A stretch of 5,110 nt of DNA from Clostridia bacterium (GTDB lineage Bacteria > Bacillota_A > Clostridia > Lachnospirales > Lachnospiraceae), in NCBI GenBank assembly GCA_012515365.1, contig JAAYYM010000650.1, positions 1-5,110 on the forward strand, read 5' to 3'. Position numbers and translations under genes: made by a program. Under the pieces are notes generated by a model. It had not been told where the DNA came from. It saw only the letters and a list, made by a program, of their open reading frames with translations, and made no database searches. Shown piece after piece: positions 1 through 5,110 of the stretch; within the stretch, counting starts at the first letter, position 1, and every line of letters starts with the position of its first letter.

Positions 1-195
1 ACTAAATCACAAATATTTGATTTGGCTGAGAGAGCTGAAAGAGACGCAGTTTTATTTGTTACTGAATTGCAAAGACTATATCCTGACTTAGCAAAAGAAG
101 AAATGGCAATTATTCTAAAAGAAGAACAAGCTCACTTGAAGAAAGTTCTGGAAAGAAAAAAAGAAAGTCAACCAATGTTTGGCAGAGGCATGTAA
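1..195 (+). CDS. Rubrerythrin/ferritin-like diiron protein, 3' fragment
   Basis: This is the last 64 codons of a gene that begins outside the window; the frame is open from base 1 to the TAA at 193-195. The fragment reads as the final two helices of a ferritin-like four-helix bundle. A helix carries AERAERDAVLF (residues 9-19 of the fragment), as in the rubrerythrin segment that contributes a metal-ligand glutamate. A second helix carries KEEQAHLKKV (40-49), an E-x-x-H diiron ligand motif (E42, H45). The tail ends in FGRGM, and no rubredoxin-type CxxC pair follows, so this is not a classical rubrerythrin with a C-terminal rubredoxin domain. Family members are cytoplasmic and often reduce peroxide in anaerobes; that role is inferred from the family. 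The usual LFY motif reads LFV here. It is separated from the next gene by a terminator and a new promoter, so it is probably a separate transcription unit. Confidence 0.75.
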   Translation, partial: TKSQIFDLAERAERDAVLFVTELQRLYPDLAKEEMAIILKEEQAHLKKVLERKKESQPMFGRGM

Positions 196-220
196 AGAAG
201 AAAAAGAACGAATAGCATAT

Positions 221-252
221 AAAAATGTGTCTTGGATACGGGACACATTTTT
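221..252 (+). terminator. Intrinsic terminator after the ferritin-like gene
   Basis: A perfect 11-bp stem (221-231 with 242-252; core AATGTGTC/GACACATT) encloses a 10-nt loop and ends in a run of T. The A-run at the 5' side makes it potentially bidirectional. It lies 25 nt after the stop codon of the upstream gene and isolates it from the kinase gene. Confidence 0.85.
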
Positions 253-264
253 TCATTGCAGCAA

Positions 265-293
265 TTGATAGTTTTTATTAAATATTATATAAT
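265..293 (+). promoter_or_regulatory. Sigma-A promoter of the acetate kinase-like gene
   Basis: TTGATA (265-270) and TATAAT (288-293) are separated by exactly 17 bp. This is one mismatch from the housekeeping consensus. Transcription would start near 300, giving a leader of about 100 nt before the ATG at 402. It sits directly after the terminator of the preceding gene, as expected for an independent unit. Confidence 0.7.
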
Positions 294-401
294 TGAACAT
301 ACTCTTACTATCTAAGAAACGTGAGATATAGTGAGTAAATCAGAGACTAAAAATCATAAAAATTTAGGTTTAAAAAAAGTTGTCATTTATAGGAGGAAAA
401 T

Positions 402-1577
402 ATGAATGTTTTGATATTAAACTGCGGCAGTTCTTCAATCAAATTTCAGGTAGCAGAAATGCCGAAATACAATGTAATAATTAAGGGTAGTGTAGAAAGA
501 ATTGGATATGAGGATGCGGAATTTAAATTTTCCTCAATGAAGGAAAATTTAATTCAGCCTGTGTTAAACCACGAAGAAGGCATTAATCTAATTATAAATA
601 CTCTTTTTAACAGCAATTTAGGTATTGAAGTGAAAGATATTAATGCAATCGGACATAGAGTTGTGCAGGGAGGAGATAAGCAAAATGTCTCCGTTAGAAT
701 TGATGACAGGGTTATAGATTATATAGAAAGTATAAAGGACTTGGCACCTCTTCATAACCCTAACCATTTGGCAGGAATTAATGCATGCAAAAAACTGCTT
801 CCTAATGTGCCCCAGGTTGCAGTATTTGACAATGGATTTCATATGTCACTCCCGAAATCGGCATATATCTACGGAATTCCTTATGAATATTATGAAAAAT
901 ATCGTATAAGAAGATATGGGTTTCATGGTATTGCATTTAGAAGTATGGCTGAAGAAGTTGATAAAATCCTAAGTACATCTCATAAAAACTATAAGATAGT
1001 GAATTTAATGCTTGGCAGCGGAACTACTGCTAACGCCTTAAAATACGGAAAATCAATTGAAGTGAGCACGGGGTTCACTCCTCATGAAGGATTGATTCAG
1101 TCTACAAGAGCAGGAGATATAGATGTTGCAGCAATACTATATTTAATGAAAAAAGAAAACTTAACTGTTGAACAAGCGGATGAGCTAATTAACAAAAAGA
1201 GTGGTTGGAAAGGCCTTTCCGGAATAAGTAATGATATGCGTGAAATTTACGAAGCTTCGGAAAATGGAGATGAAAGAGCAAGACTAACTATTGATGCCGT
1301 GTGTCACAGATTTAAAAAATATGTGGGTGCCTACAGTGCCATAATGGAAGGCATTGATATTCTTGTGTTTTCAGGCGGAGTAGGGCAAAATGCATACTAC
1401 ATAAGAGAAAAAGTATGTAATGGTTTGGAATACATGGGCATTGAGTTAGATGAGCATAAGAATAAAAATAAATCAAGTATTATAAGCAAGGACTCATCAA
1501 AAGTTAAAATTTTGGTAGTAAATGCAAACGAGGAAAAAATCATAGCTGAAGATACGTATAAAATATGCAATAAATAA
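402..1577 (+). CDS. Divergent acetate/propionate kinase family protein (AckA-like)
   Basis: The 391-residue product has the length and motif order of the acetate kinase family (acyl phosphate + ADP to carboxylate + ATP, cytoplasmic). The start ATG follows AGGAGG (391-396) with a 5-nt gap. Visible motifs are NCGSSSIKF (7-15), GHRVVQGG (84-91), LAPLHNPNHLAGI (114-126), VAVFDNGFH (139-147), RRYGFHG (170-176), GFTPHEGL and STRAGDID (224-241), FSGGVGQN (323-330) and NANEEKIIAEDT (374-385). Counterparts of the catalytic Asn, Arg, His, Asp, His, Arg and Glu of acetate kinase are present (N7, R86, H118, D143, H175, R236, E377/E378). However, the usual HLGNG motif reads MLGSG (203-207), the usual GTSH after the active-site FHG reads GIAF (176-179), and VVHGG reads VVQGG. 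The family is clear; the substrate, and even kinase activity, are not certain. The next gene is the acetoin-type regulator, 89 nt downstream with no clear terminator between, so partial co-transcription is possible. A role in gaining ATP from acetyl phosphate made from acetoin is inference. Confidence 0.85.
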   Translation: MNVLILNCGSSSIKFQVAEMPKYNVIIKGSVERIGYEDAEFKFSSMKENLIQPVLNHEEGINLIINTLFNSNLGIEVKDINAIGHRVVQGGDKQNVSVRIDDRVIDYIESIKDLAPLHNPNHLAGINACKKLLPNVPQVAVFDNGFHMSLPKSAYIYGIPYEYYEKYRIRRYGFHGIAFRSMAEEVDKILSTSHKNYKIVNLMLGSGTTANALKYGKSIEVSTGFTPHEGLIQSTRAGDIDVAAILYLMKKENLTVEQADELINKKSGWKGLSGISNDMREIYEASENGDERARLTIDAVCHRFKKYVGAYSAIMEGIDILVFSGGVGQNAYYIREKVCNGLEYMGIELDEHKNKNKSSIISKDSSKVKILVVNANEEKIIAEDTYKICNK

Positions 1578-1585
1578 GCTTTTCT

Positions 1586-1615
1586 TTGCAACTTTATGTC
1601 GCGGTATGGTATAAT
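1586..1615 (+). promoter_or_regulatory. Extended -10 sigma-A promoter of the regulator gene
   Basis: TTGCAA (1586-1591) lies 18 bp before a perfect TATAAT (1610-1615), which is preceded by TGG (1607-1609), an extended -10 element. The predicted start is near 1622, leaving a leader of about 45 nt. The regulator therefore probably has its own housekeeping promoter, in addition to any read-through from the kinase gene. Confidence 0.65.
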
Positions 1616-1630
1616 TATAAACGACATTAA
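1593..1630 (+). repeat. Inverted repeat around the -10 of the regulator promoter (possible operator)
   Basis: Arms at 1593-1601 and 1622-1630 match at 8 of 9 positions (core ATGTCG / CGACAT), with 20 bp between them. The left arm lies in the -35/-10 spacer and the right arm covers the predicted start, a classic position for negative autoregulation. The spacer is too long for a terminator hairpin and no T-run follows. The operator function is inferred. Confidence 0.4.
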
Positions 1631-1666
1631 AACTTTTGCTATATCATTATATAACAGGAGGGAGTA

Positions 1667-3589
1667 ATGGGTAATTTACTGAAAGAAAATTGGGAAAAGT
1701 TCGTTTATTCAGGGGAAATTCCTAAGAATATAAGGCCGGAAATTTTGGAATCATGGCAAAGGTGCAAAGCAGCAAATGTAGATTTTATGTCAGGGATTGG
1801 CACTACAGTGAGTGAAAAGGTTTTTCAGGAAAGCTTAGAAAAAAGAAAAGATCTTATTGAAGTAGCAAGGCCGATAATGGAAGATGTTTTTGAAATTGTG
1901 AAAGATACCAGCTACAGTGTAGTATTAACGGATGAAAACGGTTTAATAATAGACTTAATTGTAAACAAGGAAATGGAAGAAATCCACAAGTTGGTAAACT
2001 TTGCTTTAGGCTCCTTGTGGGATGAAGAAAGTGTGGGGAGCAATGCCATAGGTACATGTCTAATTCAAAATAAGCCCATACAATTTATAGGAGAAGAACA
2101 CTATTGCAAATATCATCATGTTGCTACCTGTTCGGCTGCACCTATCCACAACAGCAAGGGTGAATTGATAGGAAGCTTAAATTTGACAGGAACCGTTAAG
2201 GATATGCAAACACATACGTATGGTATTGCCGTCTTAAGTGCTAACAGTATTGAAAATCAATTTGCAATATTAGAATCATACAAGCTGTTAGACACTACTT
2301 TTGACTCTATACAAGATGGATTATTGGTTGTTAACAGCGATTTGAATGTTTATAAATTTAACAACCAAATATCTAATATCCTAAAAATGAAGGATACTGA
2401 AATATACAATATAAATATTAAGGAAGTGTTTAAAGATTTTGACATTGTAAGCACTATATTTAATGATAAACAAAAAATTCAGTATTCTGATACTACTTTA
2501 ATAATAAATGACAAGAAGGTTGAGTGCTCATTAAATATTTCTCCCGTAGTTATGGGCAATGAAGCAATAGGGGCTGTTTTAGCCATACGAGAAGCGAAGC
2601 AAATTAGAAAAGAAATAAGCAAATTAGTGGGATTCAGAGCAAATTATACTTTTAATAACATAACAACAAGAAATGATAAAATGAAAGATTTAATAAATAC
2701 TTCCAAAAAGATTGCAAAAACAAATTGCTCTGTATTAATTGAAGGGGAAAGCGGTACAGGCAAGGAACTTTTTGTTCAAGCTATACATAATGCAAGCCGC
2801 AGAAAAAACGGACCTTTCGTTGCTGTTAACTGCTCGGCAATACCAAAGGAACTGTTTGAAAGTGAGCTTTTCGGGTACGAAGAAGGCTCGTTTACGGGGG
2901 CTTTAAAGGGAGGAAGACCGGGAAAATTTGAATTGGCAAACGGTGGAACGATATTTTTGGATGAAATAGCTGAAGCACCCTTGGAAATGCAGCCAAAGTT
3001 ATTAAGAGTTTTAGACACTAATAAAGTGGTTCGTGTAGGCGGTACATTTGAAAGGGATTTAGATGTCAGGGTGCTTTCCGCCACCAACAGAAATTTAATT
3101 GAAGAAGTATCAAAAGGCTCCTTCAGACAGGATTTGTATTTCAGGTTAAATGTTATCAGTTTAAGAATTCCTCCTCTTAGAAATAGAAAAGATGATATTT
3201 TAGAATTAGCATATTATTTTTTAGATGTTTTAAATGAAGAAAACAGTGGTTTGAACAAGAAATTCAGCACTTCCTTTGAAGAAATACTTTTAGAACATGA
3301 ATGGAAAGGTAACGTTAGAGAGTTAAAGAATATTATGCAGCGGGCCTATTATATGACGGATAAAGAACTAATAGACTATTCCCCTTTTAACAATATTGCT
3401 GAGCAAAAATACAGAGAAGCTGCACTTACAAATGAAGTATCTGCAGTTACCTTGGAAGATATTGAAAAATACAGCATAGAGCAAGCTATTACAGCTAATA
3501 ACGGGAATGTCAGAAAAGCTGCCGATGCCCTGAATATCAGCATGTCCACCATTTACAGAAAAATAAAAAAGTATTCCATTAACAAATAA
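1667..3589 (+). CDS. acoR: AcoR-type sigma-54-dependent transcriptional activator
   Basis: This 640-residue cytoplasmic DNA-binding protein activates sigma-54 RNA polymerase by ATP hydrolysis. The start ATG follows AGGAGG (1656-1661) by 5 nt. Domains in order: an AcoR-type N-terminal GAF region (about 60-200) with LTDENGLIID, WDEESVGSNAIGTCL (118-132) and CSAAPIHNSKGELIGSLNLTG-like core (155-175); a PAS domain (about 207-310); the AAA+ sigma-54 interaction domain (about 330-560); and a Fis-type helix-turn-helix at 612-636 (NGNVRKAADALNISMSTIYR). In the AAA+ domain, Walker A is GESGTGKE (360-367). The sigma-54 contact loop is GSFTGA (407-412; the common form is GAFTGA). Walker B is GGTIFLDE (426-433), sensor I is ATN (472-474), and arginine-finger candidates lie in FRQDLYFRLN (486-495). 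There is no receiver domain, so it should be ligand-controlled rather than phosphorylated by a histidine kinase. The gene lies immediately upstream of an operon with acoA and a -24/-12 promoter, which supports the acoR assignment; acetoin as ligand is inferred from that context. Confidence 0.92.
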   Translation: MGNLLKENWEKFVYSGEIPKNIRPEILESWQRCKAANVDFMSGIGTTVSEKVFQESLEKRKDLIEVARPIMEDVFEIVKDTSYSVVLTDENGLIIDLIVNKEMEEIHKLVNFALGSLWDEESVGSNAIGTCLIQNKPIQFIGEEHYCKYHHVATCSAAPIHNSKGELIGSLNLTGTVKDMQTHTYGIAVLSANSIENQFAILESYKLLDTTFDSIQDGLLVVNSDLNVYKFNNQISNILKMKDTEIYNINIKEVFKDFDIVSTIFNDKQKIQYSDTTLIINDKKVECSLNISPVVMGNEAIGAVLAIREAKQIRKEISKLVGFRANYTFNNITTRNDKMKDLINTSKKIAKTNCSVLIEGESGTGKELFVQAIHNASRRKNGPFVAVNCSAIPKELFESELFGYEEGSFTGALKGGRPGKFELANGGTIFLDEIAEAPLEMQPKLLRVLDTNKVVRVGGTFERDLDVRVLSATNRNLIEEVSKGSFRQDLYFRLNVISLRIPPLRNRKDDILELAYYFLDVLNEENSGLNKKFSTSFEEILLEHEWKGNVRELKNIMQRAYYMTDKELIDYSPFNNIAEQKYREAALTNEVSAVTLEDIEKYSIEQAITANNGNVRKAADALNISMSTIYRKIKKYSINK

Positions 3590-3618
3590 AAAAGCAATCT
3601 ATAAATAAATATGTCTCC

Positions 3619-3652
3619 AAAAAAATCTCAATTACTTTTTGAGGTTTTTTTT
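3619..3652 (+). terminator. Intrinsic terminator after the regulator gene
   Basis: A 13-bp stem (3619-3631 with 3639-3651, one T·G wobble at 3626/3644) closes a 7-nt loop, TTACTTT, and runs into eight T residues. The core is CTCAA/TTGAG with an A-run opposite the T-run, so it could act in both directions. It begins 29 nt after the TAA of the regulator gene and separates it from the aco operon, which therefore needs its own promoter. Confidence 0.9.
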
Positions 3653-3754
3653 AAAATTTGTTTAAAAAAACTATTTCAGGATATAATTATATTATCAAAA
3701 TTTTTAACGACACTATATGTATATTCTTATATTAAACAAAATAATCTCATATTT

Positions 3755-3791
3755 ATTCTCAAAATGACACTACATTCTCATTATGACACAA
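3755..3791 (+). repeat. Tandem direct repeat, probable activator-binding sites
   Basis: ATTCTCA-NN-ATGACAC occurs at 3755-3770 and again at 3774-3789, a repeat period of 19 bp with 14 of 16 bases identical. Within each copy TCTCA and TGACA form an imperfect dyad around three bases. A further GACACTA box lies at 3709-3715. The tandem pair lies about 90-120 bp upstream of the -24 element, the usual distance for upstream activator sites of sigma-54 enhancer-binding proteins. Binding by the neighbouring AcoR-type protein is inferred from position. Confidence 0.55.
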
Positions 3792-3875
3792 TTCTATTTA
3801 TATGCAATATATGATAAAAGTTTAGATTAGTATACAATTTCAACGTTTAGTAATAATATTCATTTTTTTAATGCT

Positions 3876-3891
3876 AGGCACGAAAAATGCA
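3876..3891 (+). promoter_or_regulatory. Sigma-54 (-24/-12) promoter of the aco operon
   Basis: AGGCACG-AAAA-ATGCA matches the consensus TGGCACG-N4-TTGCA at all but two flanking positions. The essential GG (3877-3878) and GC (3889-3890) are 12 bp apart, as required. Transcription should start near 3902, giving a very short leader of about 20-26 nt. The site lies just upstream of the first operon gene and downstream of a sigma-54 activator gene, which strongly supports it. No competing sigma-A promoter of similar quality was noticed next to it. Confidence 0.85.
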
Positions 3892-3914
3892 CAATAAAAT
3901 ATAAATACCAATAG

Positions 3915-3930
3915 AGAGGTGATGCTTACG
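3915..3930 (+). promoter_or_regulatory. Shine-Dalgarno overlapping the apparent GTG/ATG starts
   Basis: GAGGTGAT (3916-3923) is an 8-base match to the complement of the 16S rRNA 3' end. It overlaps the in-frame GTG (3919) and ATG (3922), so it cannot serve either at a normal distance. The codon at the usual distance (8 nt after GAGG) is ACG at 3928-3930, in frame with the gene. The true start is therefore unsettled. Confidence 0.6.
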
Positions 3931-4293
3931 AACAGATTTATTCTTGAATTTGGCATGGGATTAGATATCCATGGCCAGGATGTGACCAAGGCAGCAGTAA
4001 AAGCAGCAAAGGATGCCATTAATAGGTCTTGTCTGATAGGGCTTAATGAAGTATGCGGATTTACTCAGGACAATATTGATGAGAATGTGTTCATCGATGT
4101 TACCATTGGGGTTTCACGCCCTGATGAAGTGAAGACGGATGAGGTTGCAAGGTGCTTCCCTGTAGGGGAAGTATCTGTCAAAGCTGTACCGGGAGGCTTG
4201 AAAACCCAGGGGCTTTATTTTACAAACTTTGGTGATAAAGATGATTCAATTGAAGTAGCTATTGCAAGTGTATCTGTAAAAATCAAAAAATGA
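3922..4293 (+). CDS. Lin0512 family protein of unknown function
   Basis: This small soluble protein (123 residues from the ATG used here; 124 from the GTG at 3919; 121 if ACG at 3928 initiates) is recognised as a Lin0512-family member. The basis is the N-terminal block RFILEFGMGLDIHGQDVTKAA and a following helix with SCLIGLNEVCGF. The middle has VFIDVTIGVSRPDEV (about 56-70), then FPVGEVSVKAVPGGLKTQGL (about 79-98), ending in an alternating beta-like segment, VAIASVSVKIKK. No signal peptide, membrane segment or known catalytic motif is visible. The biochemical role of the family is not known to me. It is the first gene after the sigma-54 promoter, and acoA follows 14 nt after its stop, so it is co-transcribed with acetoin dehydrogenase. 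A helper role in acetoin breakdown, such as handling a substrate or cofactor, is only a guess. The N-terminus is uncertain because the Shine-Dalgarno overlaps the ATG. Confidence 0.82.
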   Translation: MLTNRFILEFGMGLDIHGQDVTKAAVKAAKDAINRSCLIGLNEVCGFTQDNIDENVFIDVTIGVSRPDEVKTDEVARCFPVGEVSVKAVPGGLKTQGLYFTNFGDKDDSIEVAIASVSVKIKK

Positions 4294-4307
4294 TGGGAGG
4301 TAGTATT

Positions 4308-5110
4308 TTGAAGATCACTAATGAACAACTGAAAGAAATGTATTTGACAATGCTAAAGATCAGAAAATTTGAATTAAGTGCATCGGATTTGTTTGCCGAA
4401 GGGAAAATTCCGGGCTTTGTTCACCTGTATATTGGTGAAGAAGCTGTTGCAACCGGTGCTTGTGCGAACTTAAGAGAAGATGATTACATTACAAGCACCC
4501 ACAGAGGTCATGGCCACATAATCGCCAAGGGCGGAGAATTAAAGTACATGATGGCTGAACTTTTTGGAAAAGAAGATGGATATTGCAAGGGTAAAGGCGG
4601 CTCAATGCATATTGCAGATGCAACCAGAGGAATTTTGGGAGCAAACGGTATAGTTGGAGCAGGACATAATATTGCAGTGGGCTCAGGTCTTGCAATTCAG
4701 CATAAGAAAACAGACCAGGTATGTGTATGCTTTTTTGGAGACGCATCCACTAACCAGTCTACATTCCATGAAGCTTTGAATTTAGCCAGCGTTTGGAAAC
4801 TGCCGGTAATATTTGTGTGTGAAAATAACGGCTACGGAATTTCAGTAAGTCAGGAAAGACATCAGGCTATAACGGATGTTTCCGTCAGAGCATCTGCATA
4901 TAATATGCCCGGTATTACCATAGACGGAAATGATTTGTTTGCAGTATATGAGGCCGTTGGTGAAGCAGCTGCAAGAGCAAGAAAGGGGCAGGGGACGACA
5001 CTTATTGAGTGTAAAACATACAGATGGAGAGGACACTTTGAAGGAGACCCCGTTGTATACAGACCGGAAGGAGAATTGGAAGCATGGCTTAAGAAAGACC
5101 CTATACCGAG
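4308..5110 (+). CDS. acoA: Acetoin dehydrogenase E1 component, alpha subunit (3' truncated)
   Basis: The frame is open from the TTG at 4308 to the window edge (267 full codons). The whole protein should be roughly 320-330 residues, so about 55-65 residues are missing. The TTG start follows GGGAGG (4295-4300) by 7 nt and gives the expected N-terminus, with MLKIRKFE at 15-22. The protein is the thiamine diphosphate-dependent alpha subunit that, with AcoB, cleaves acetoin to acetaldehyde and passes an acetyl group to the lipoyl E2 (AcoC). Visible landmarks are THRGHGH (64-70), KGKGGSMHI (94-102), LGANGIVGAGHNIAVG (110-125), the diphosphate/Mg motif from GDASTNQS (144-151) to ENNGYG (172-177), and YRWRGHFEGDP (238-248). 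The motif usually reads GDGxxNQG; here both glycines are replaced (A146, S151), while D145 and the NN pair at the correct spacing are kept. Pyruvate or branched-chain E1 alpha is the alternative; the acoR-type regulator and sigma-54 promoter favour acetoin. acoB, acoC and acoL are expected just beyond the window. Confidence 0.9.
   Translation, partial: MKITNEQLKEMYLTMLKIRKFELSASDLFAEGKIPGFVHLYIGEEAVATGACANLREDDYITSTHRGHGHIIAKGGELKYMMAELFGKEDGYCKGKGGSMHIADATRGILGANGIVGAGHNIAVGSGLAIQHKKTDQVCVCFFGDASTNQSTFHEALNLASVWKLPVIFVCENNGYGISVSQERHQAITDVSVRASAYNMPGITIDGNDLFAVYEAVGEAAARARKGQGTTLIECKTYRWRGHFEGDPVVYRPEGELEAWLKKDPIP

Larger units (their letters stand above)
3653..3918 (+). other. Non-coding control region of the aco operon
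   Basis: Together with the preceding terminator, this makes about 330 bases without a credible gene between the regulator and the Lin0512 gene. It is very AT-rich. It holds three GACAC boxes (3708-3715, 3765-3772, 3784-3791) and a -24/-12 promoter (3876-3891). The stretch between the boxes and the promoter (about 3792-3875) shows nothing recognisable and would serve as the DNA loop in enhancer-type activation. A small open frame covers its first part but starts inside the terminator stem region and looks like chance AT-rich sequence. Confidence 0.7.

Noticed and set aside
618..842. Minus-strand open frame inside the kinase gene
   Set aside because: Antisense to conserved acetate kinase motifs, with no ribosome site or recognisable protein. 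The minus-strand frames at 1397-1627, 1854-2057, 4489-4746 and 4842-5036 were dismissed for the same reason.
1566..1590. TGCAA...TTGCA inverted repeat after the kinase stop as a terminator
   Set aside because: Only five base pairs match at the ends, the interior does not pair well and no T-run follows; the right arm is better explained as the -35 element of the regulator promoter.
2776..3087. 103-codon open frame on the minus strand inside the regulator gene
   Set aside because: It lies antisense to the conserved AAA+ domain and its translation resembles no family; it is a shadow of the real coding frame.
3693..3705. IHF-like sequence (TATCAA-N4-TTT)
   Set aside because: One mismatch in very AT-rich DNA, and it lies upstream of the activator boxes rather than between them and the promoter, so it would not help looping.
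3611..3814. Open frame of 67 codons on the + strand after the regulator
   Set aside because: It begins at the foot of the terminator hairpin, has no proper ribosome binding site, is made of AT-rich low-complexity codons and overlaps the control repeats.

Overview
The window is AT-rich, with strong AGGAGG-type ribosome binding sites, near-consensus sigma-A promoters, U-tract intrinsic terminators and acetoin-catabolism genes under a sigma-54-type regulator. Together these suggest an anaerobic, low-GC member of the Firmicutes (Clostridia-like). The exact taxon cannot be read from the sequence. All real genes lie on the + strand.

Layout: (1) At 1-195 is the 3' end of a rubrerythrin/ferritin-like diiron protein, closed by an intrinsic terminator (221-252). 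(2) At 402-1577 is a divergent acetate kinase family gene with its own sigma-A promoter (265-293) and a leader of about 100 nt. (3) At 1667-3589 is an AcoR-type sigma-54 enhancer-binding activator (GAF, PAS, AAA+, Fis-type HTH). It has its own extended -10 promoter with an inverted repeat around the -10, and is closed by a strong terminator (3619-3652). (4) At 3653-3918 is a control region with repeated TGACAC boxes and a good -24/-12 sigma-54 promoter (3876-3891). (5) From 3922 an operon begins: a Lin0512-family protein of unknown function, followed 14 nt later by acoA, the E1 alpha subunit of the acetoin dehydrogenase complex, which runs off the end of the window.

How it fits together (inference): the regulator would sense acetoin or a related metabolite through its N-terminal domains, bind the boxes 90-190 bp upstream of the -24/-12 promoter, and switch on the aco operon. 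Acetoin dehydrogenase cleaves acetoin to acetaldehyde and acetyl-CoA. The neighbouring kinase could recover ATP from acetyl phosphate derived from that acetyl-CoA, but it has changes at several positions normally conserved in acetate kinase, and no phosphotransacetylase gene is in view.

No wholly new system is visible. The points most worth a second look are the start of the Lin0512 gene (an ACG codon sits where the Shine-Dalgarno points), the box shared by the regulator promoter and the aco control region, the unusual kinase, and two glycine replacements in the thiamine diphosphate loop of AcoA.
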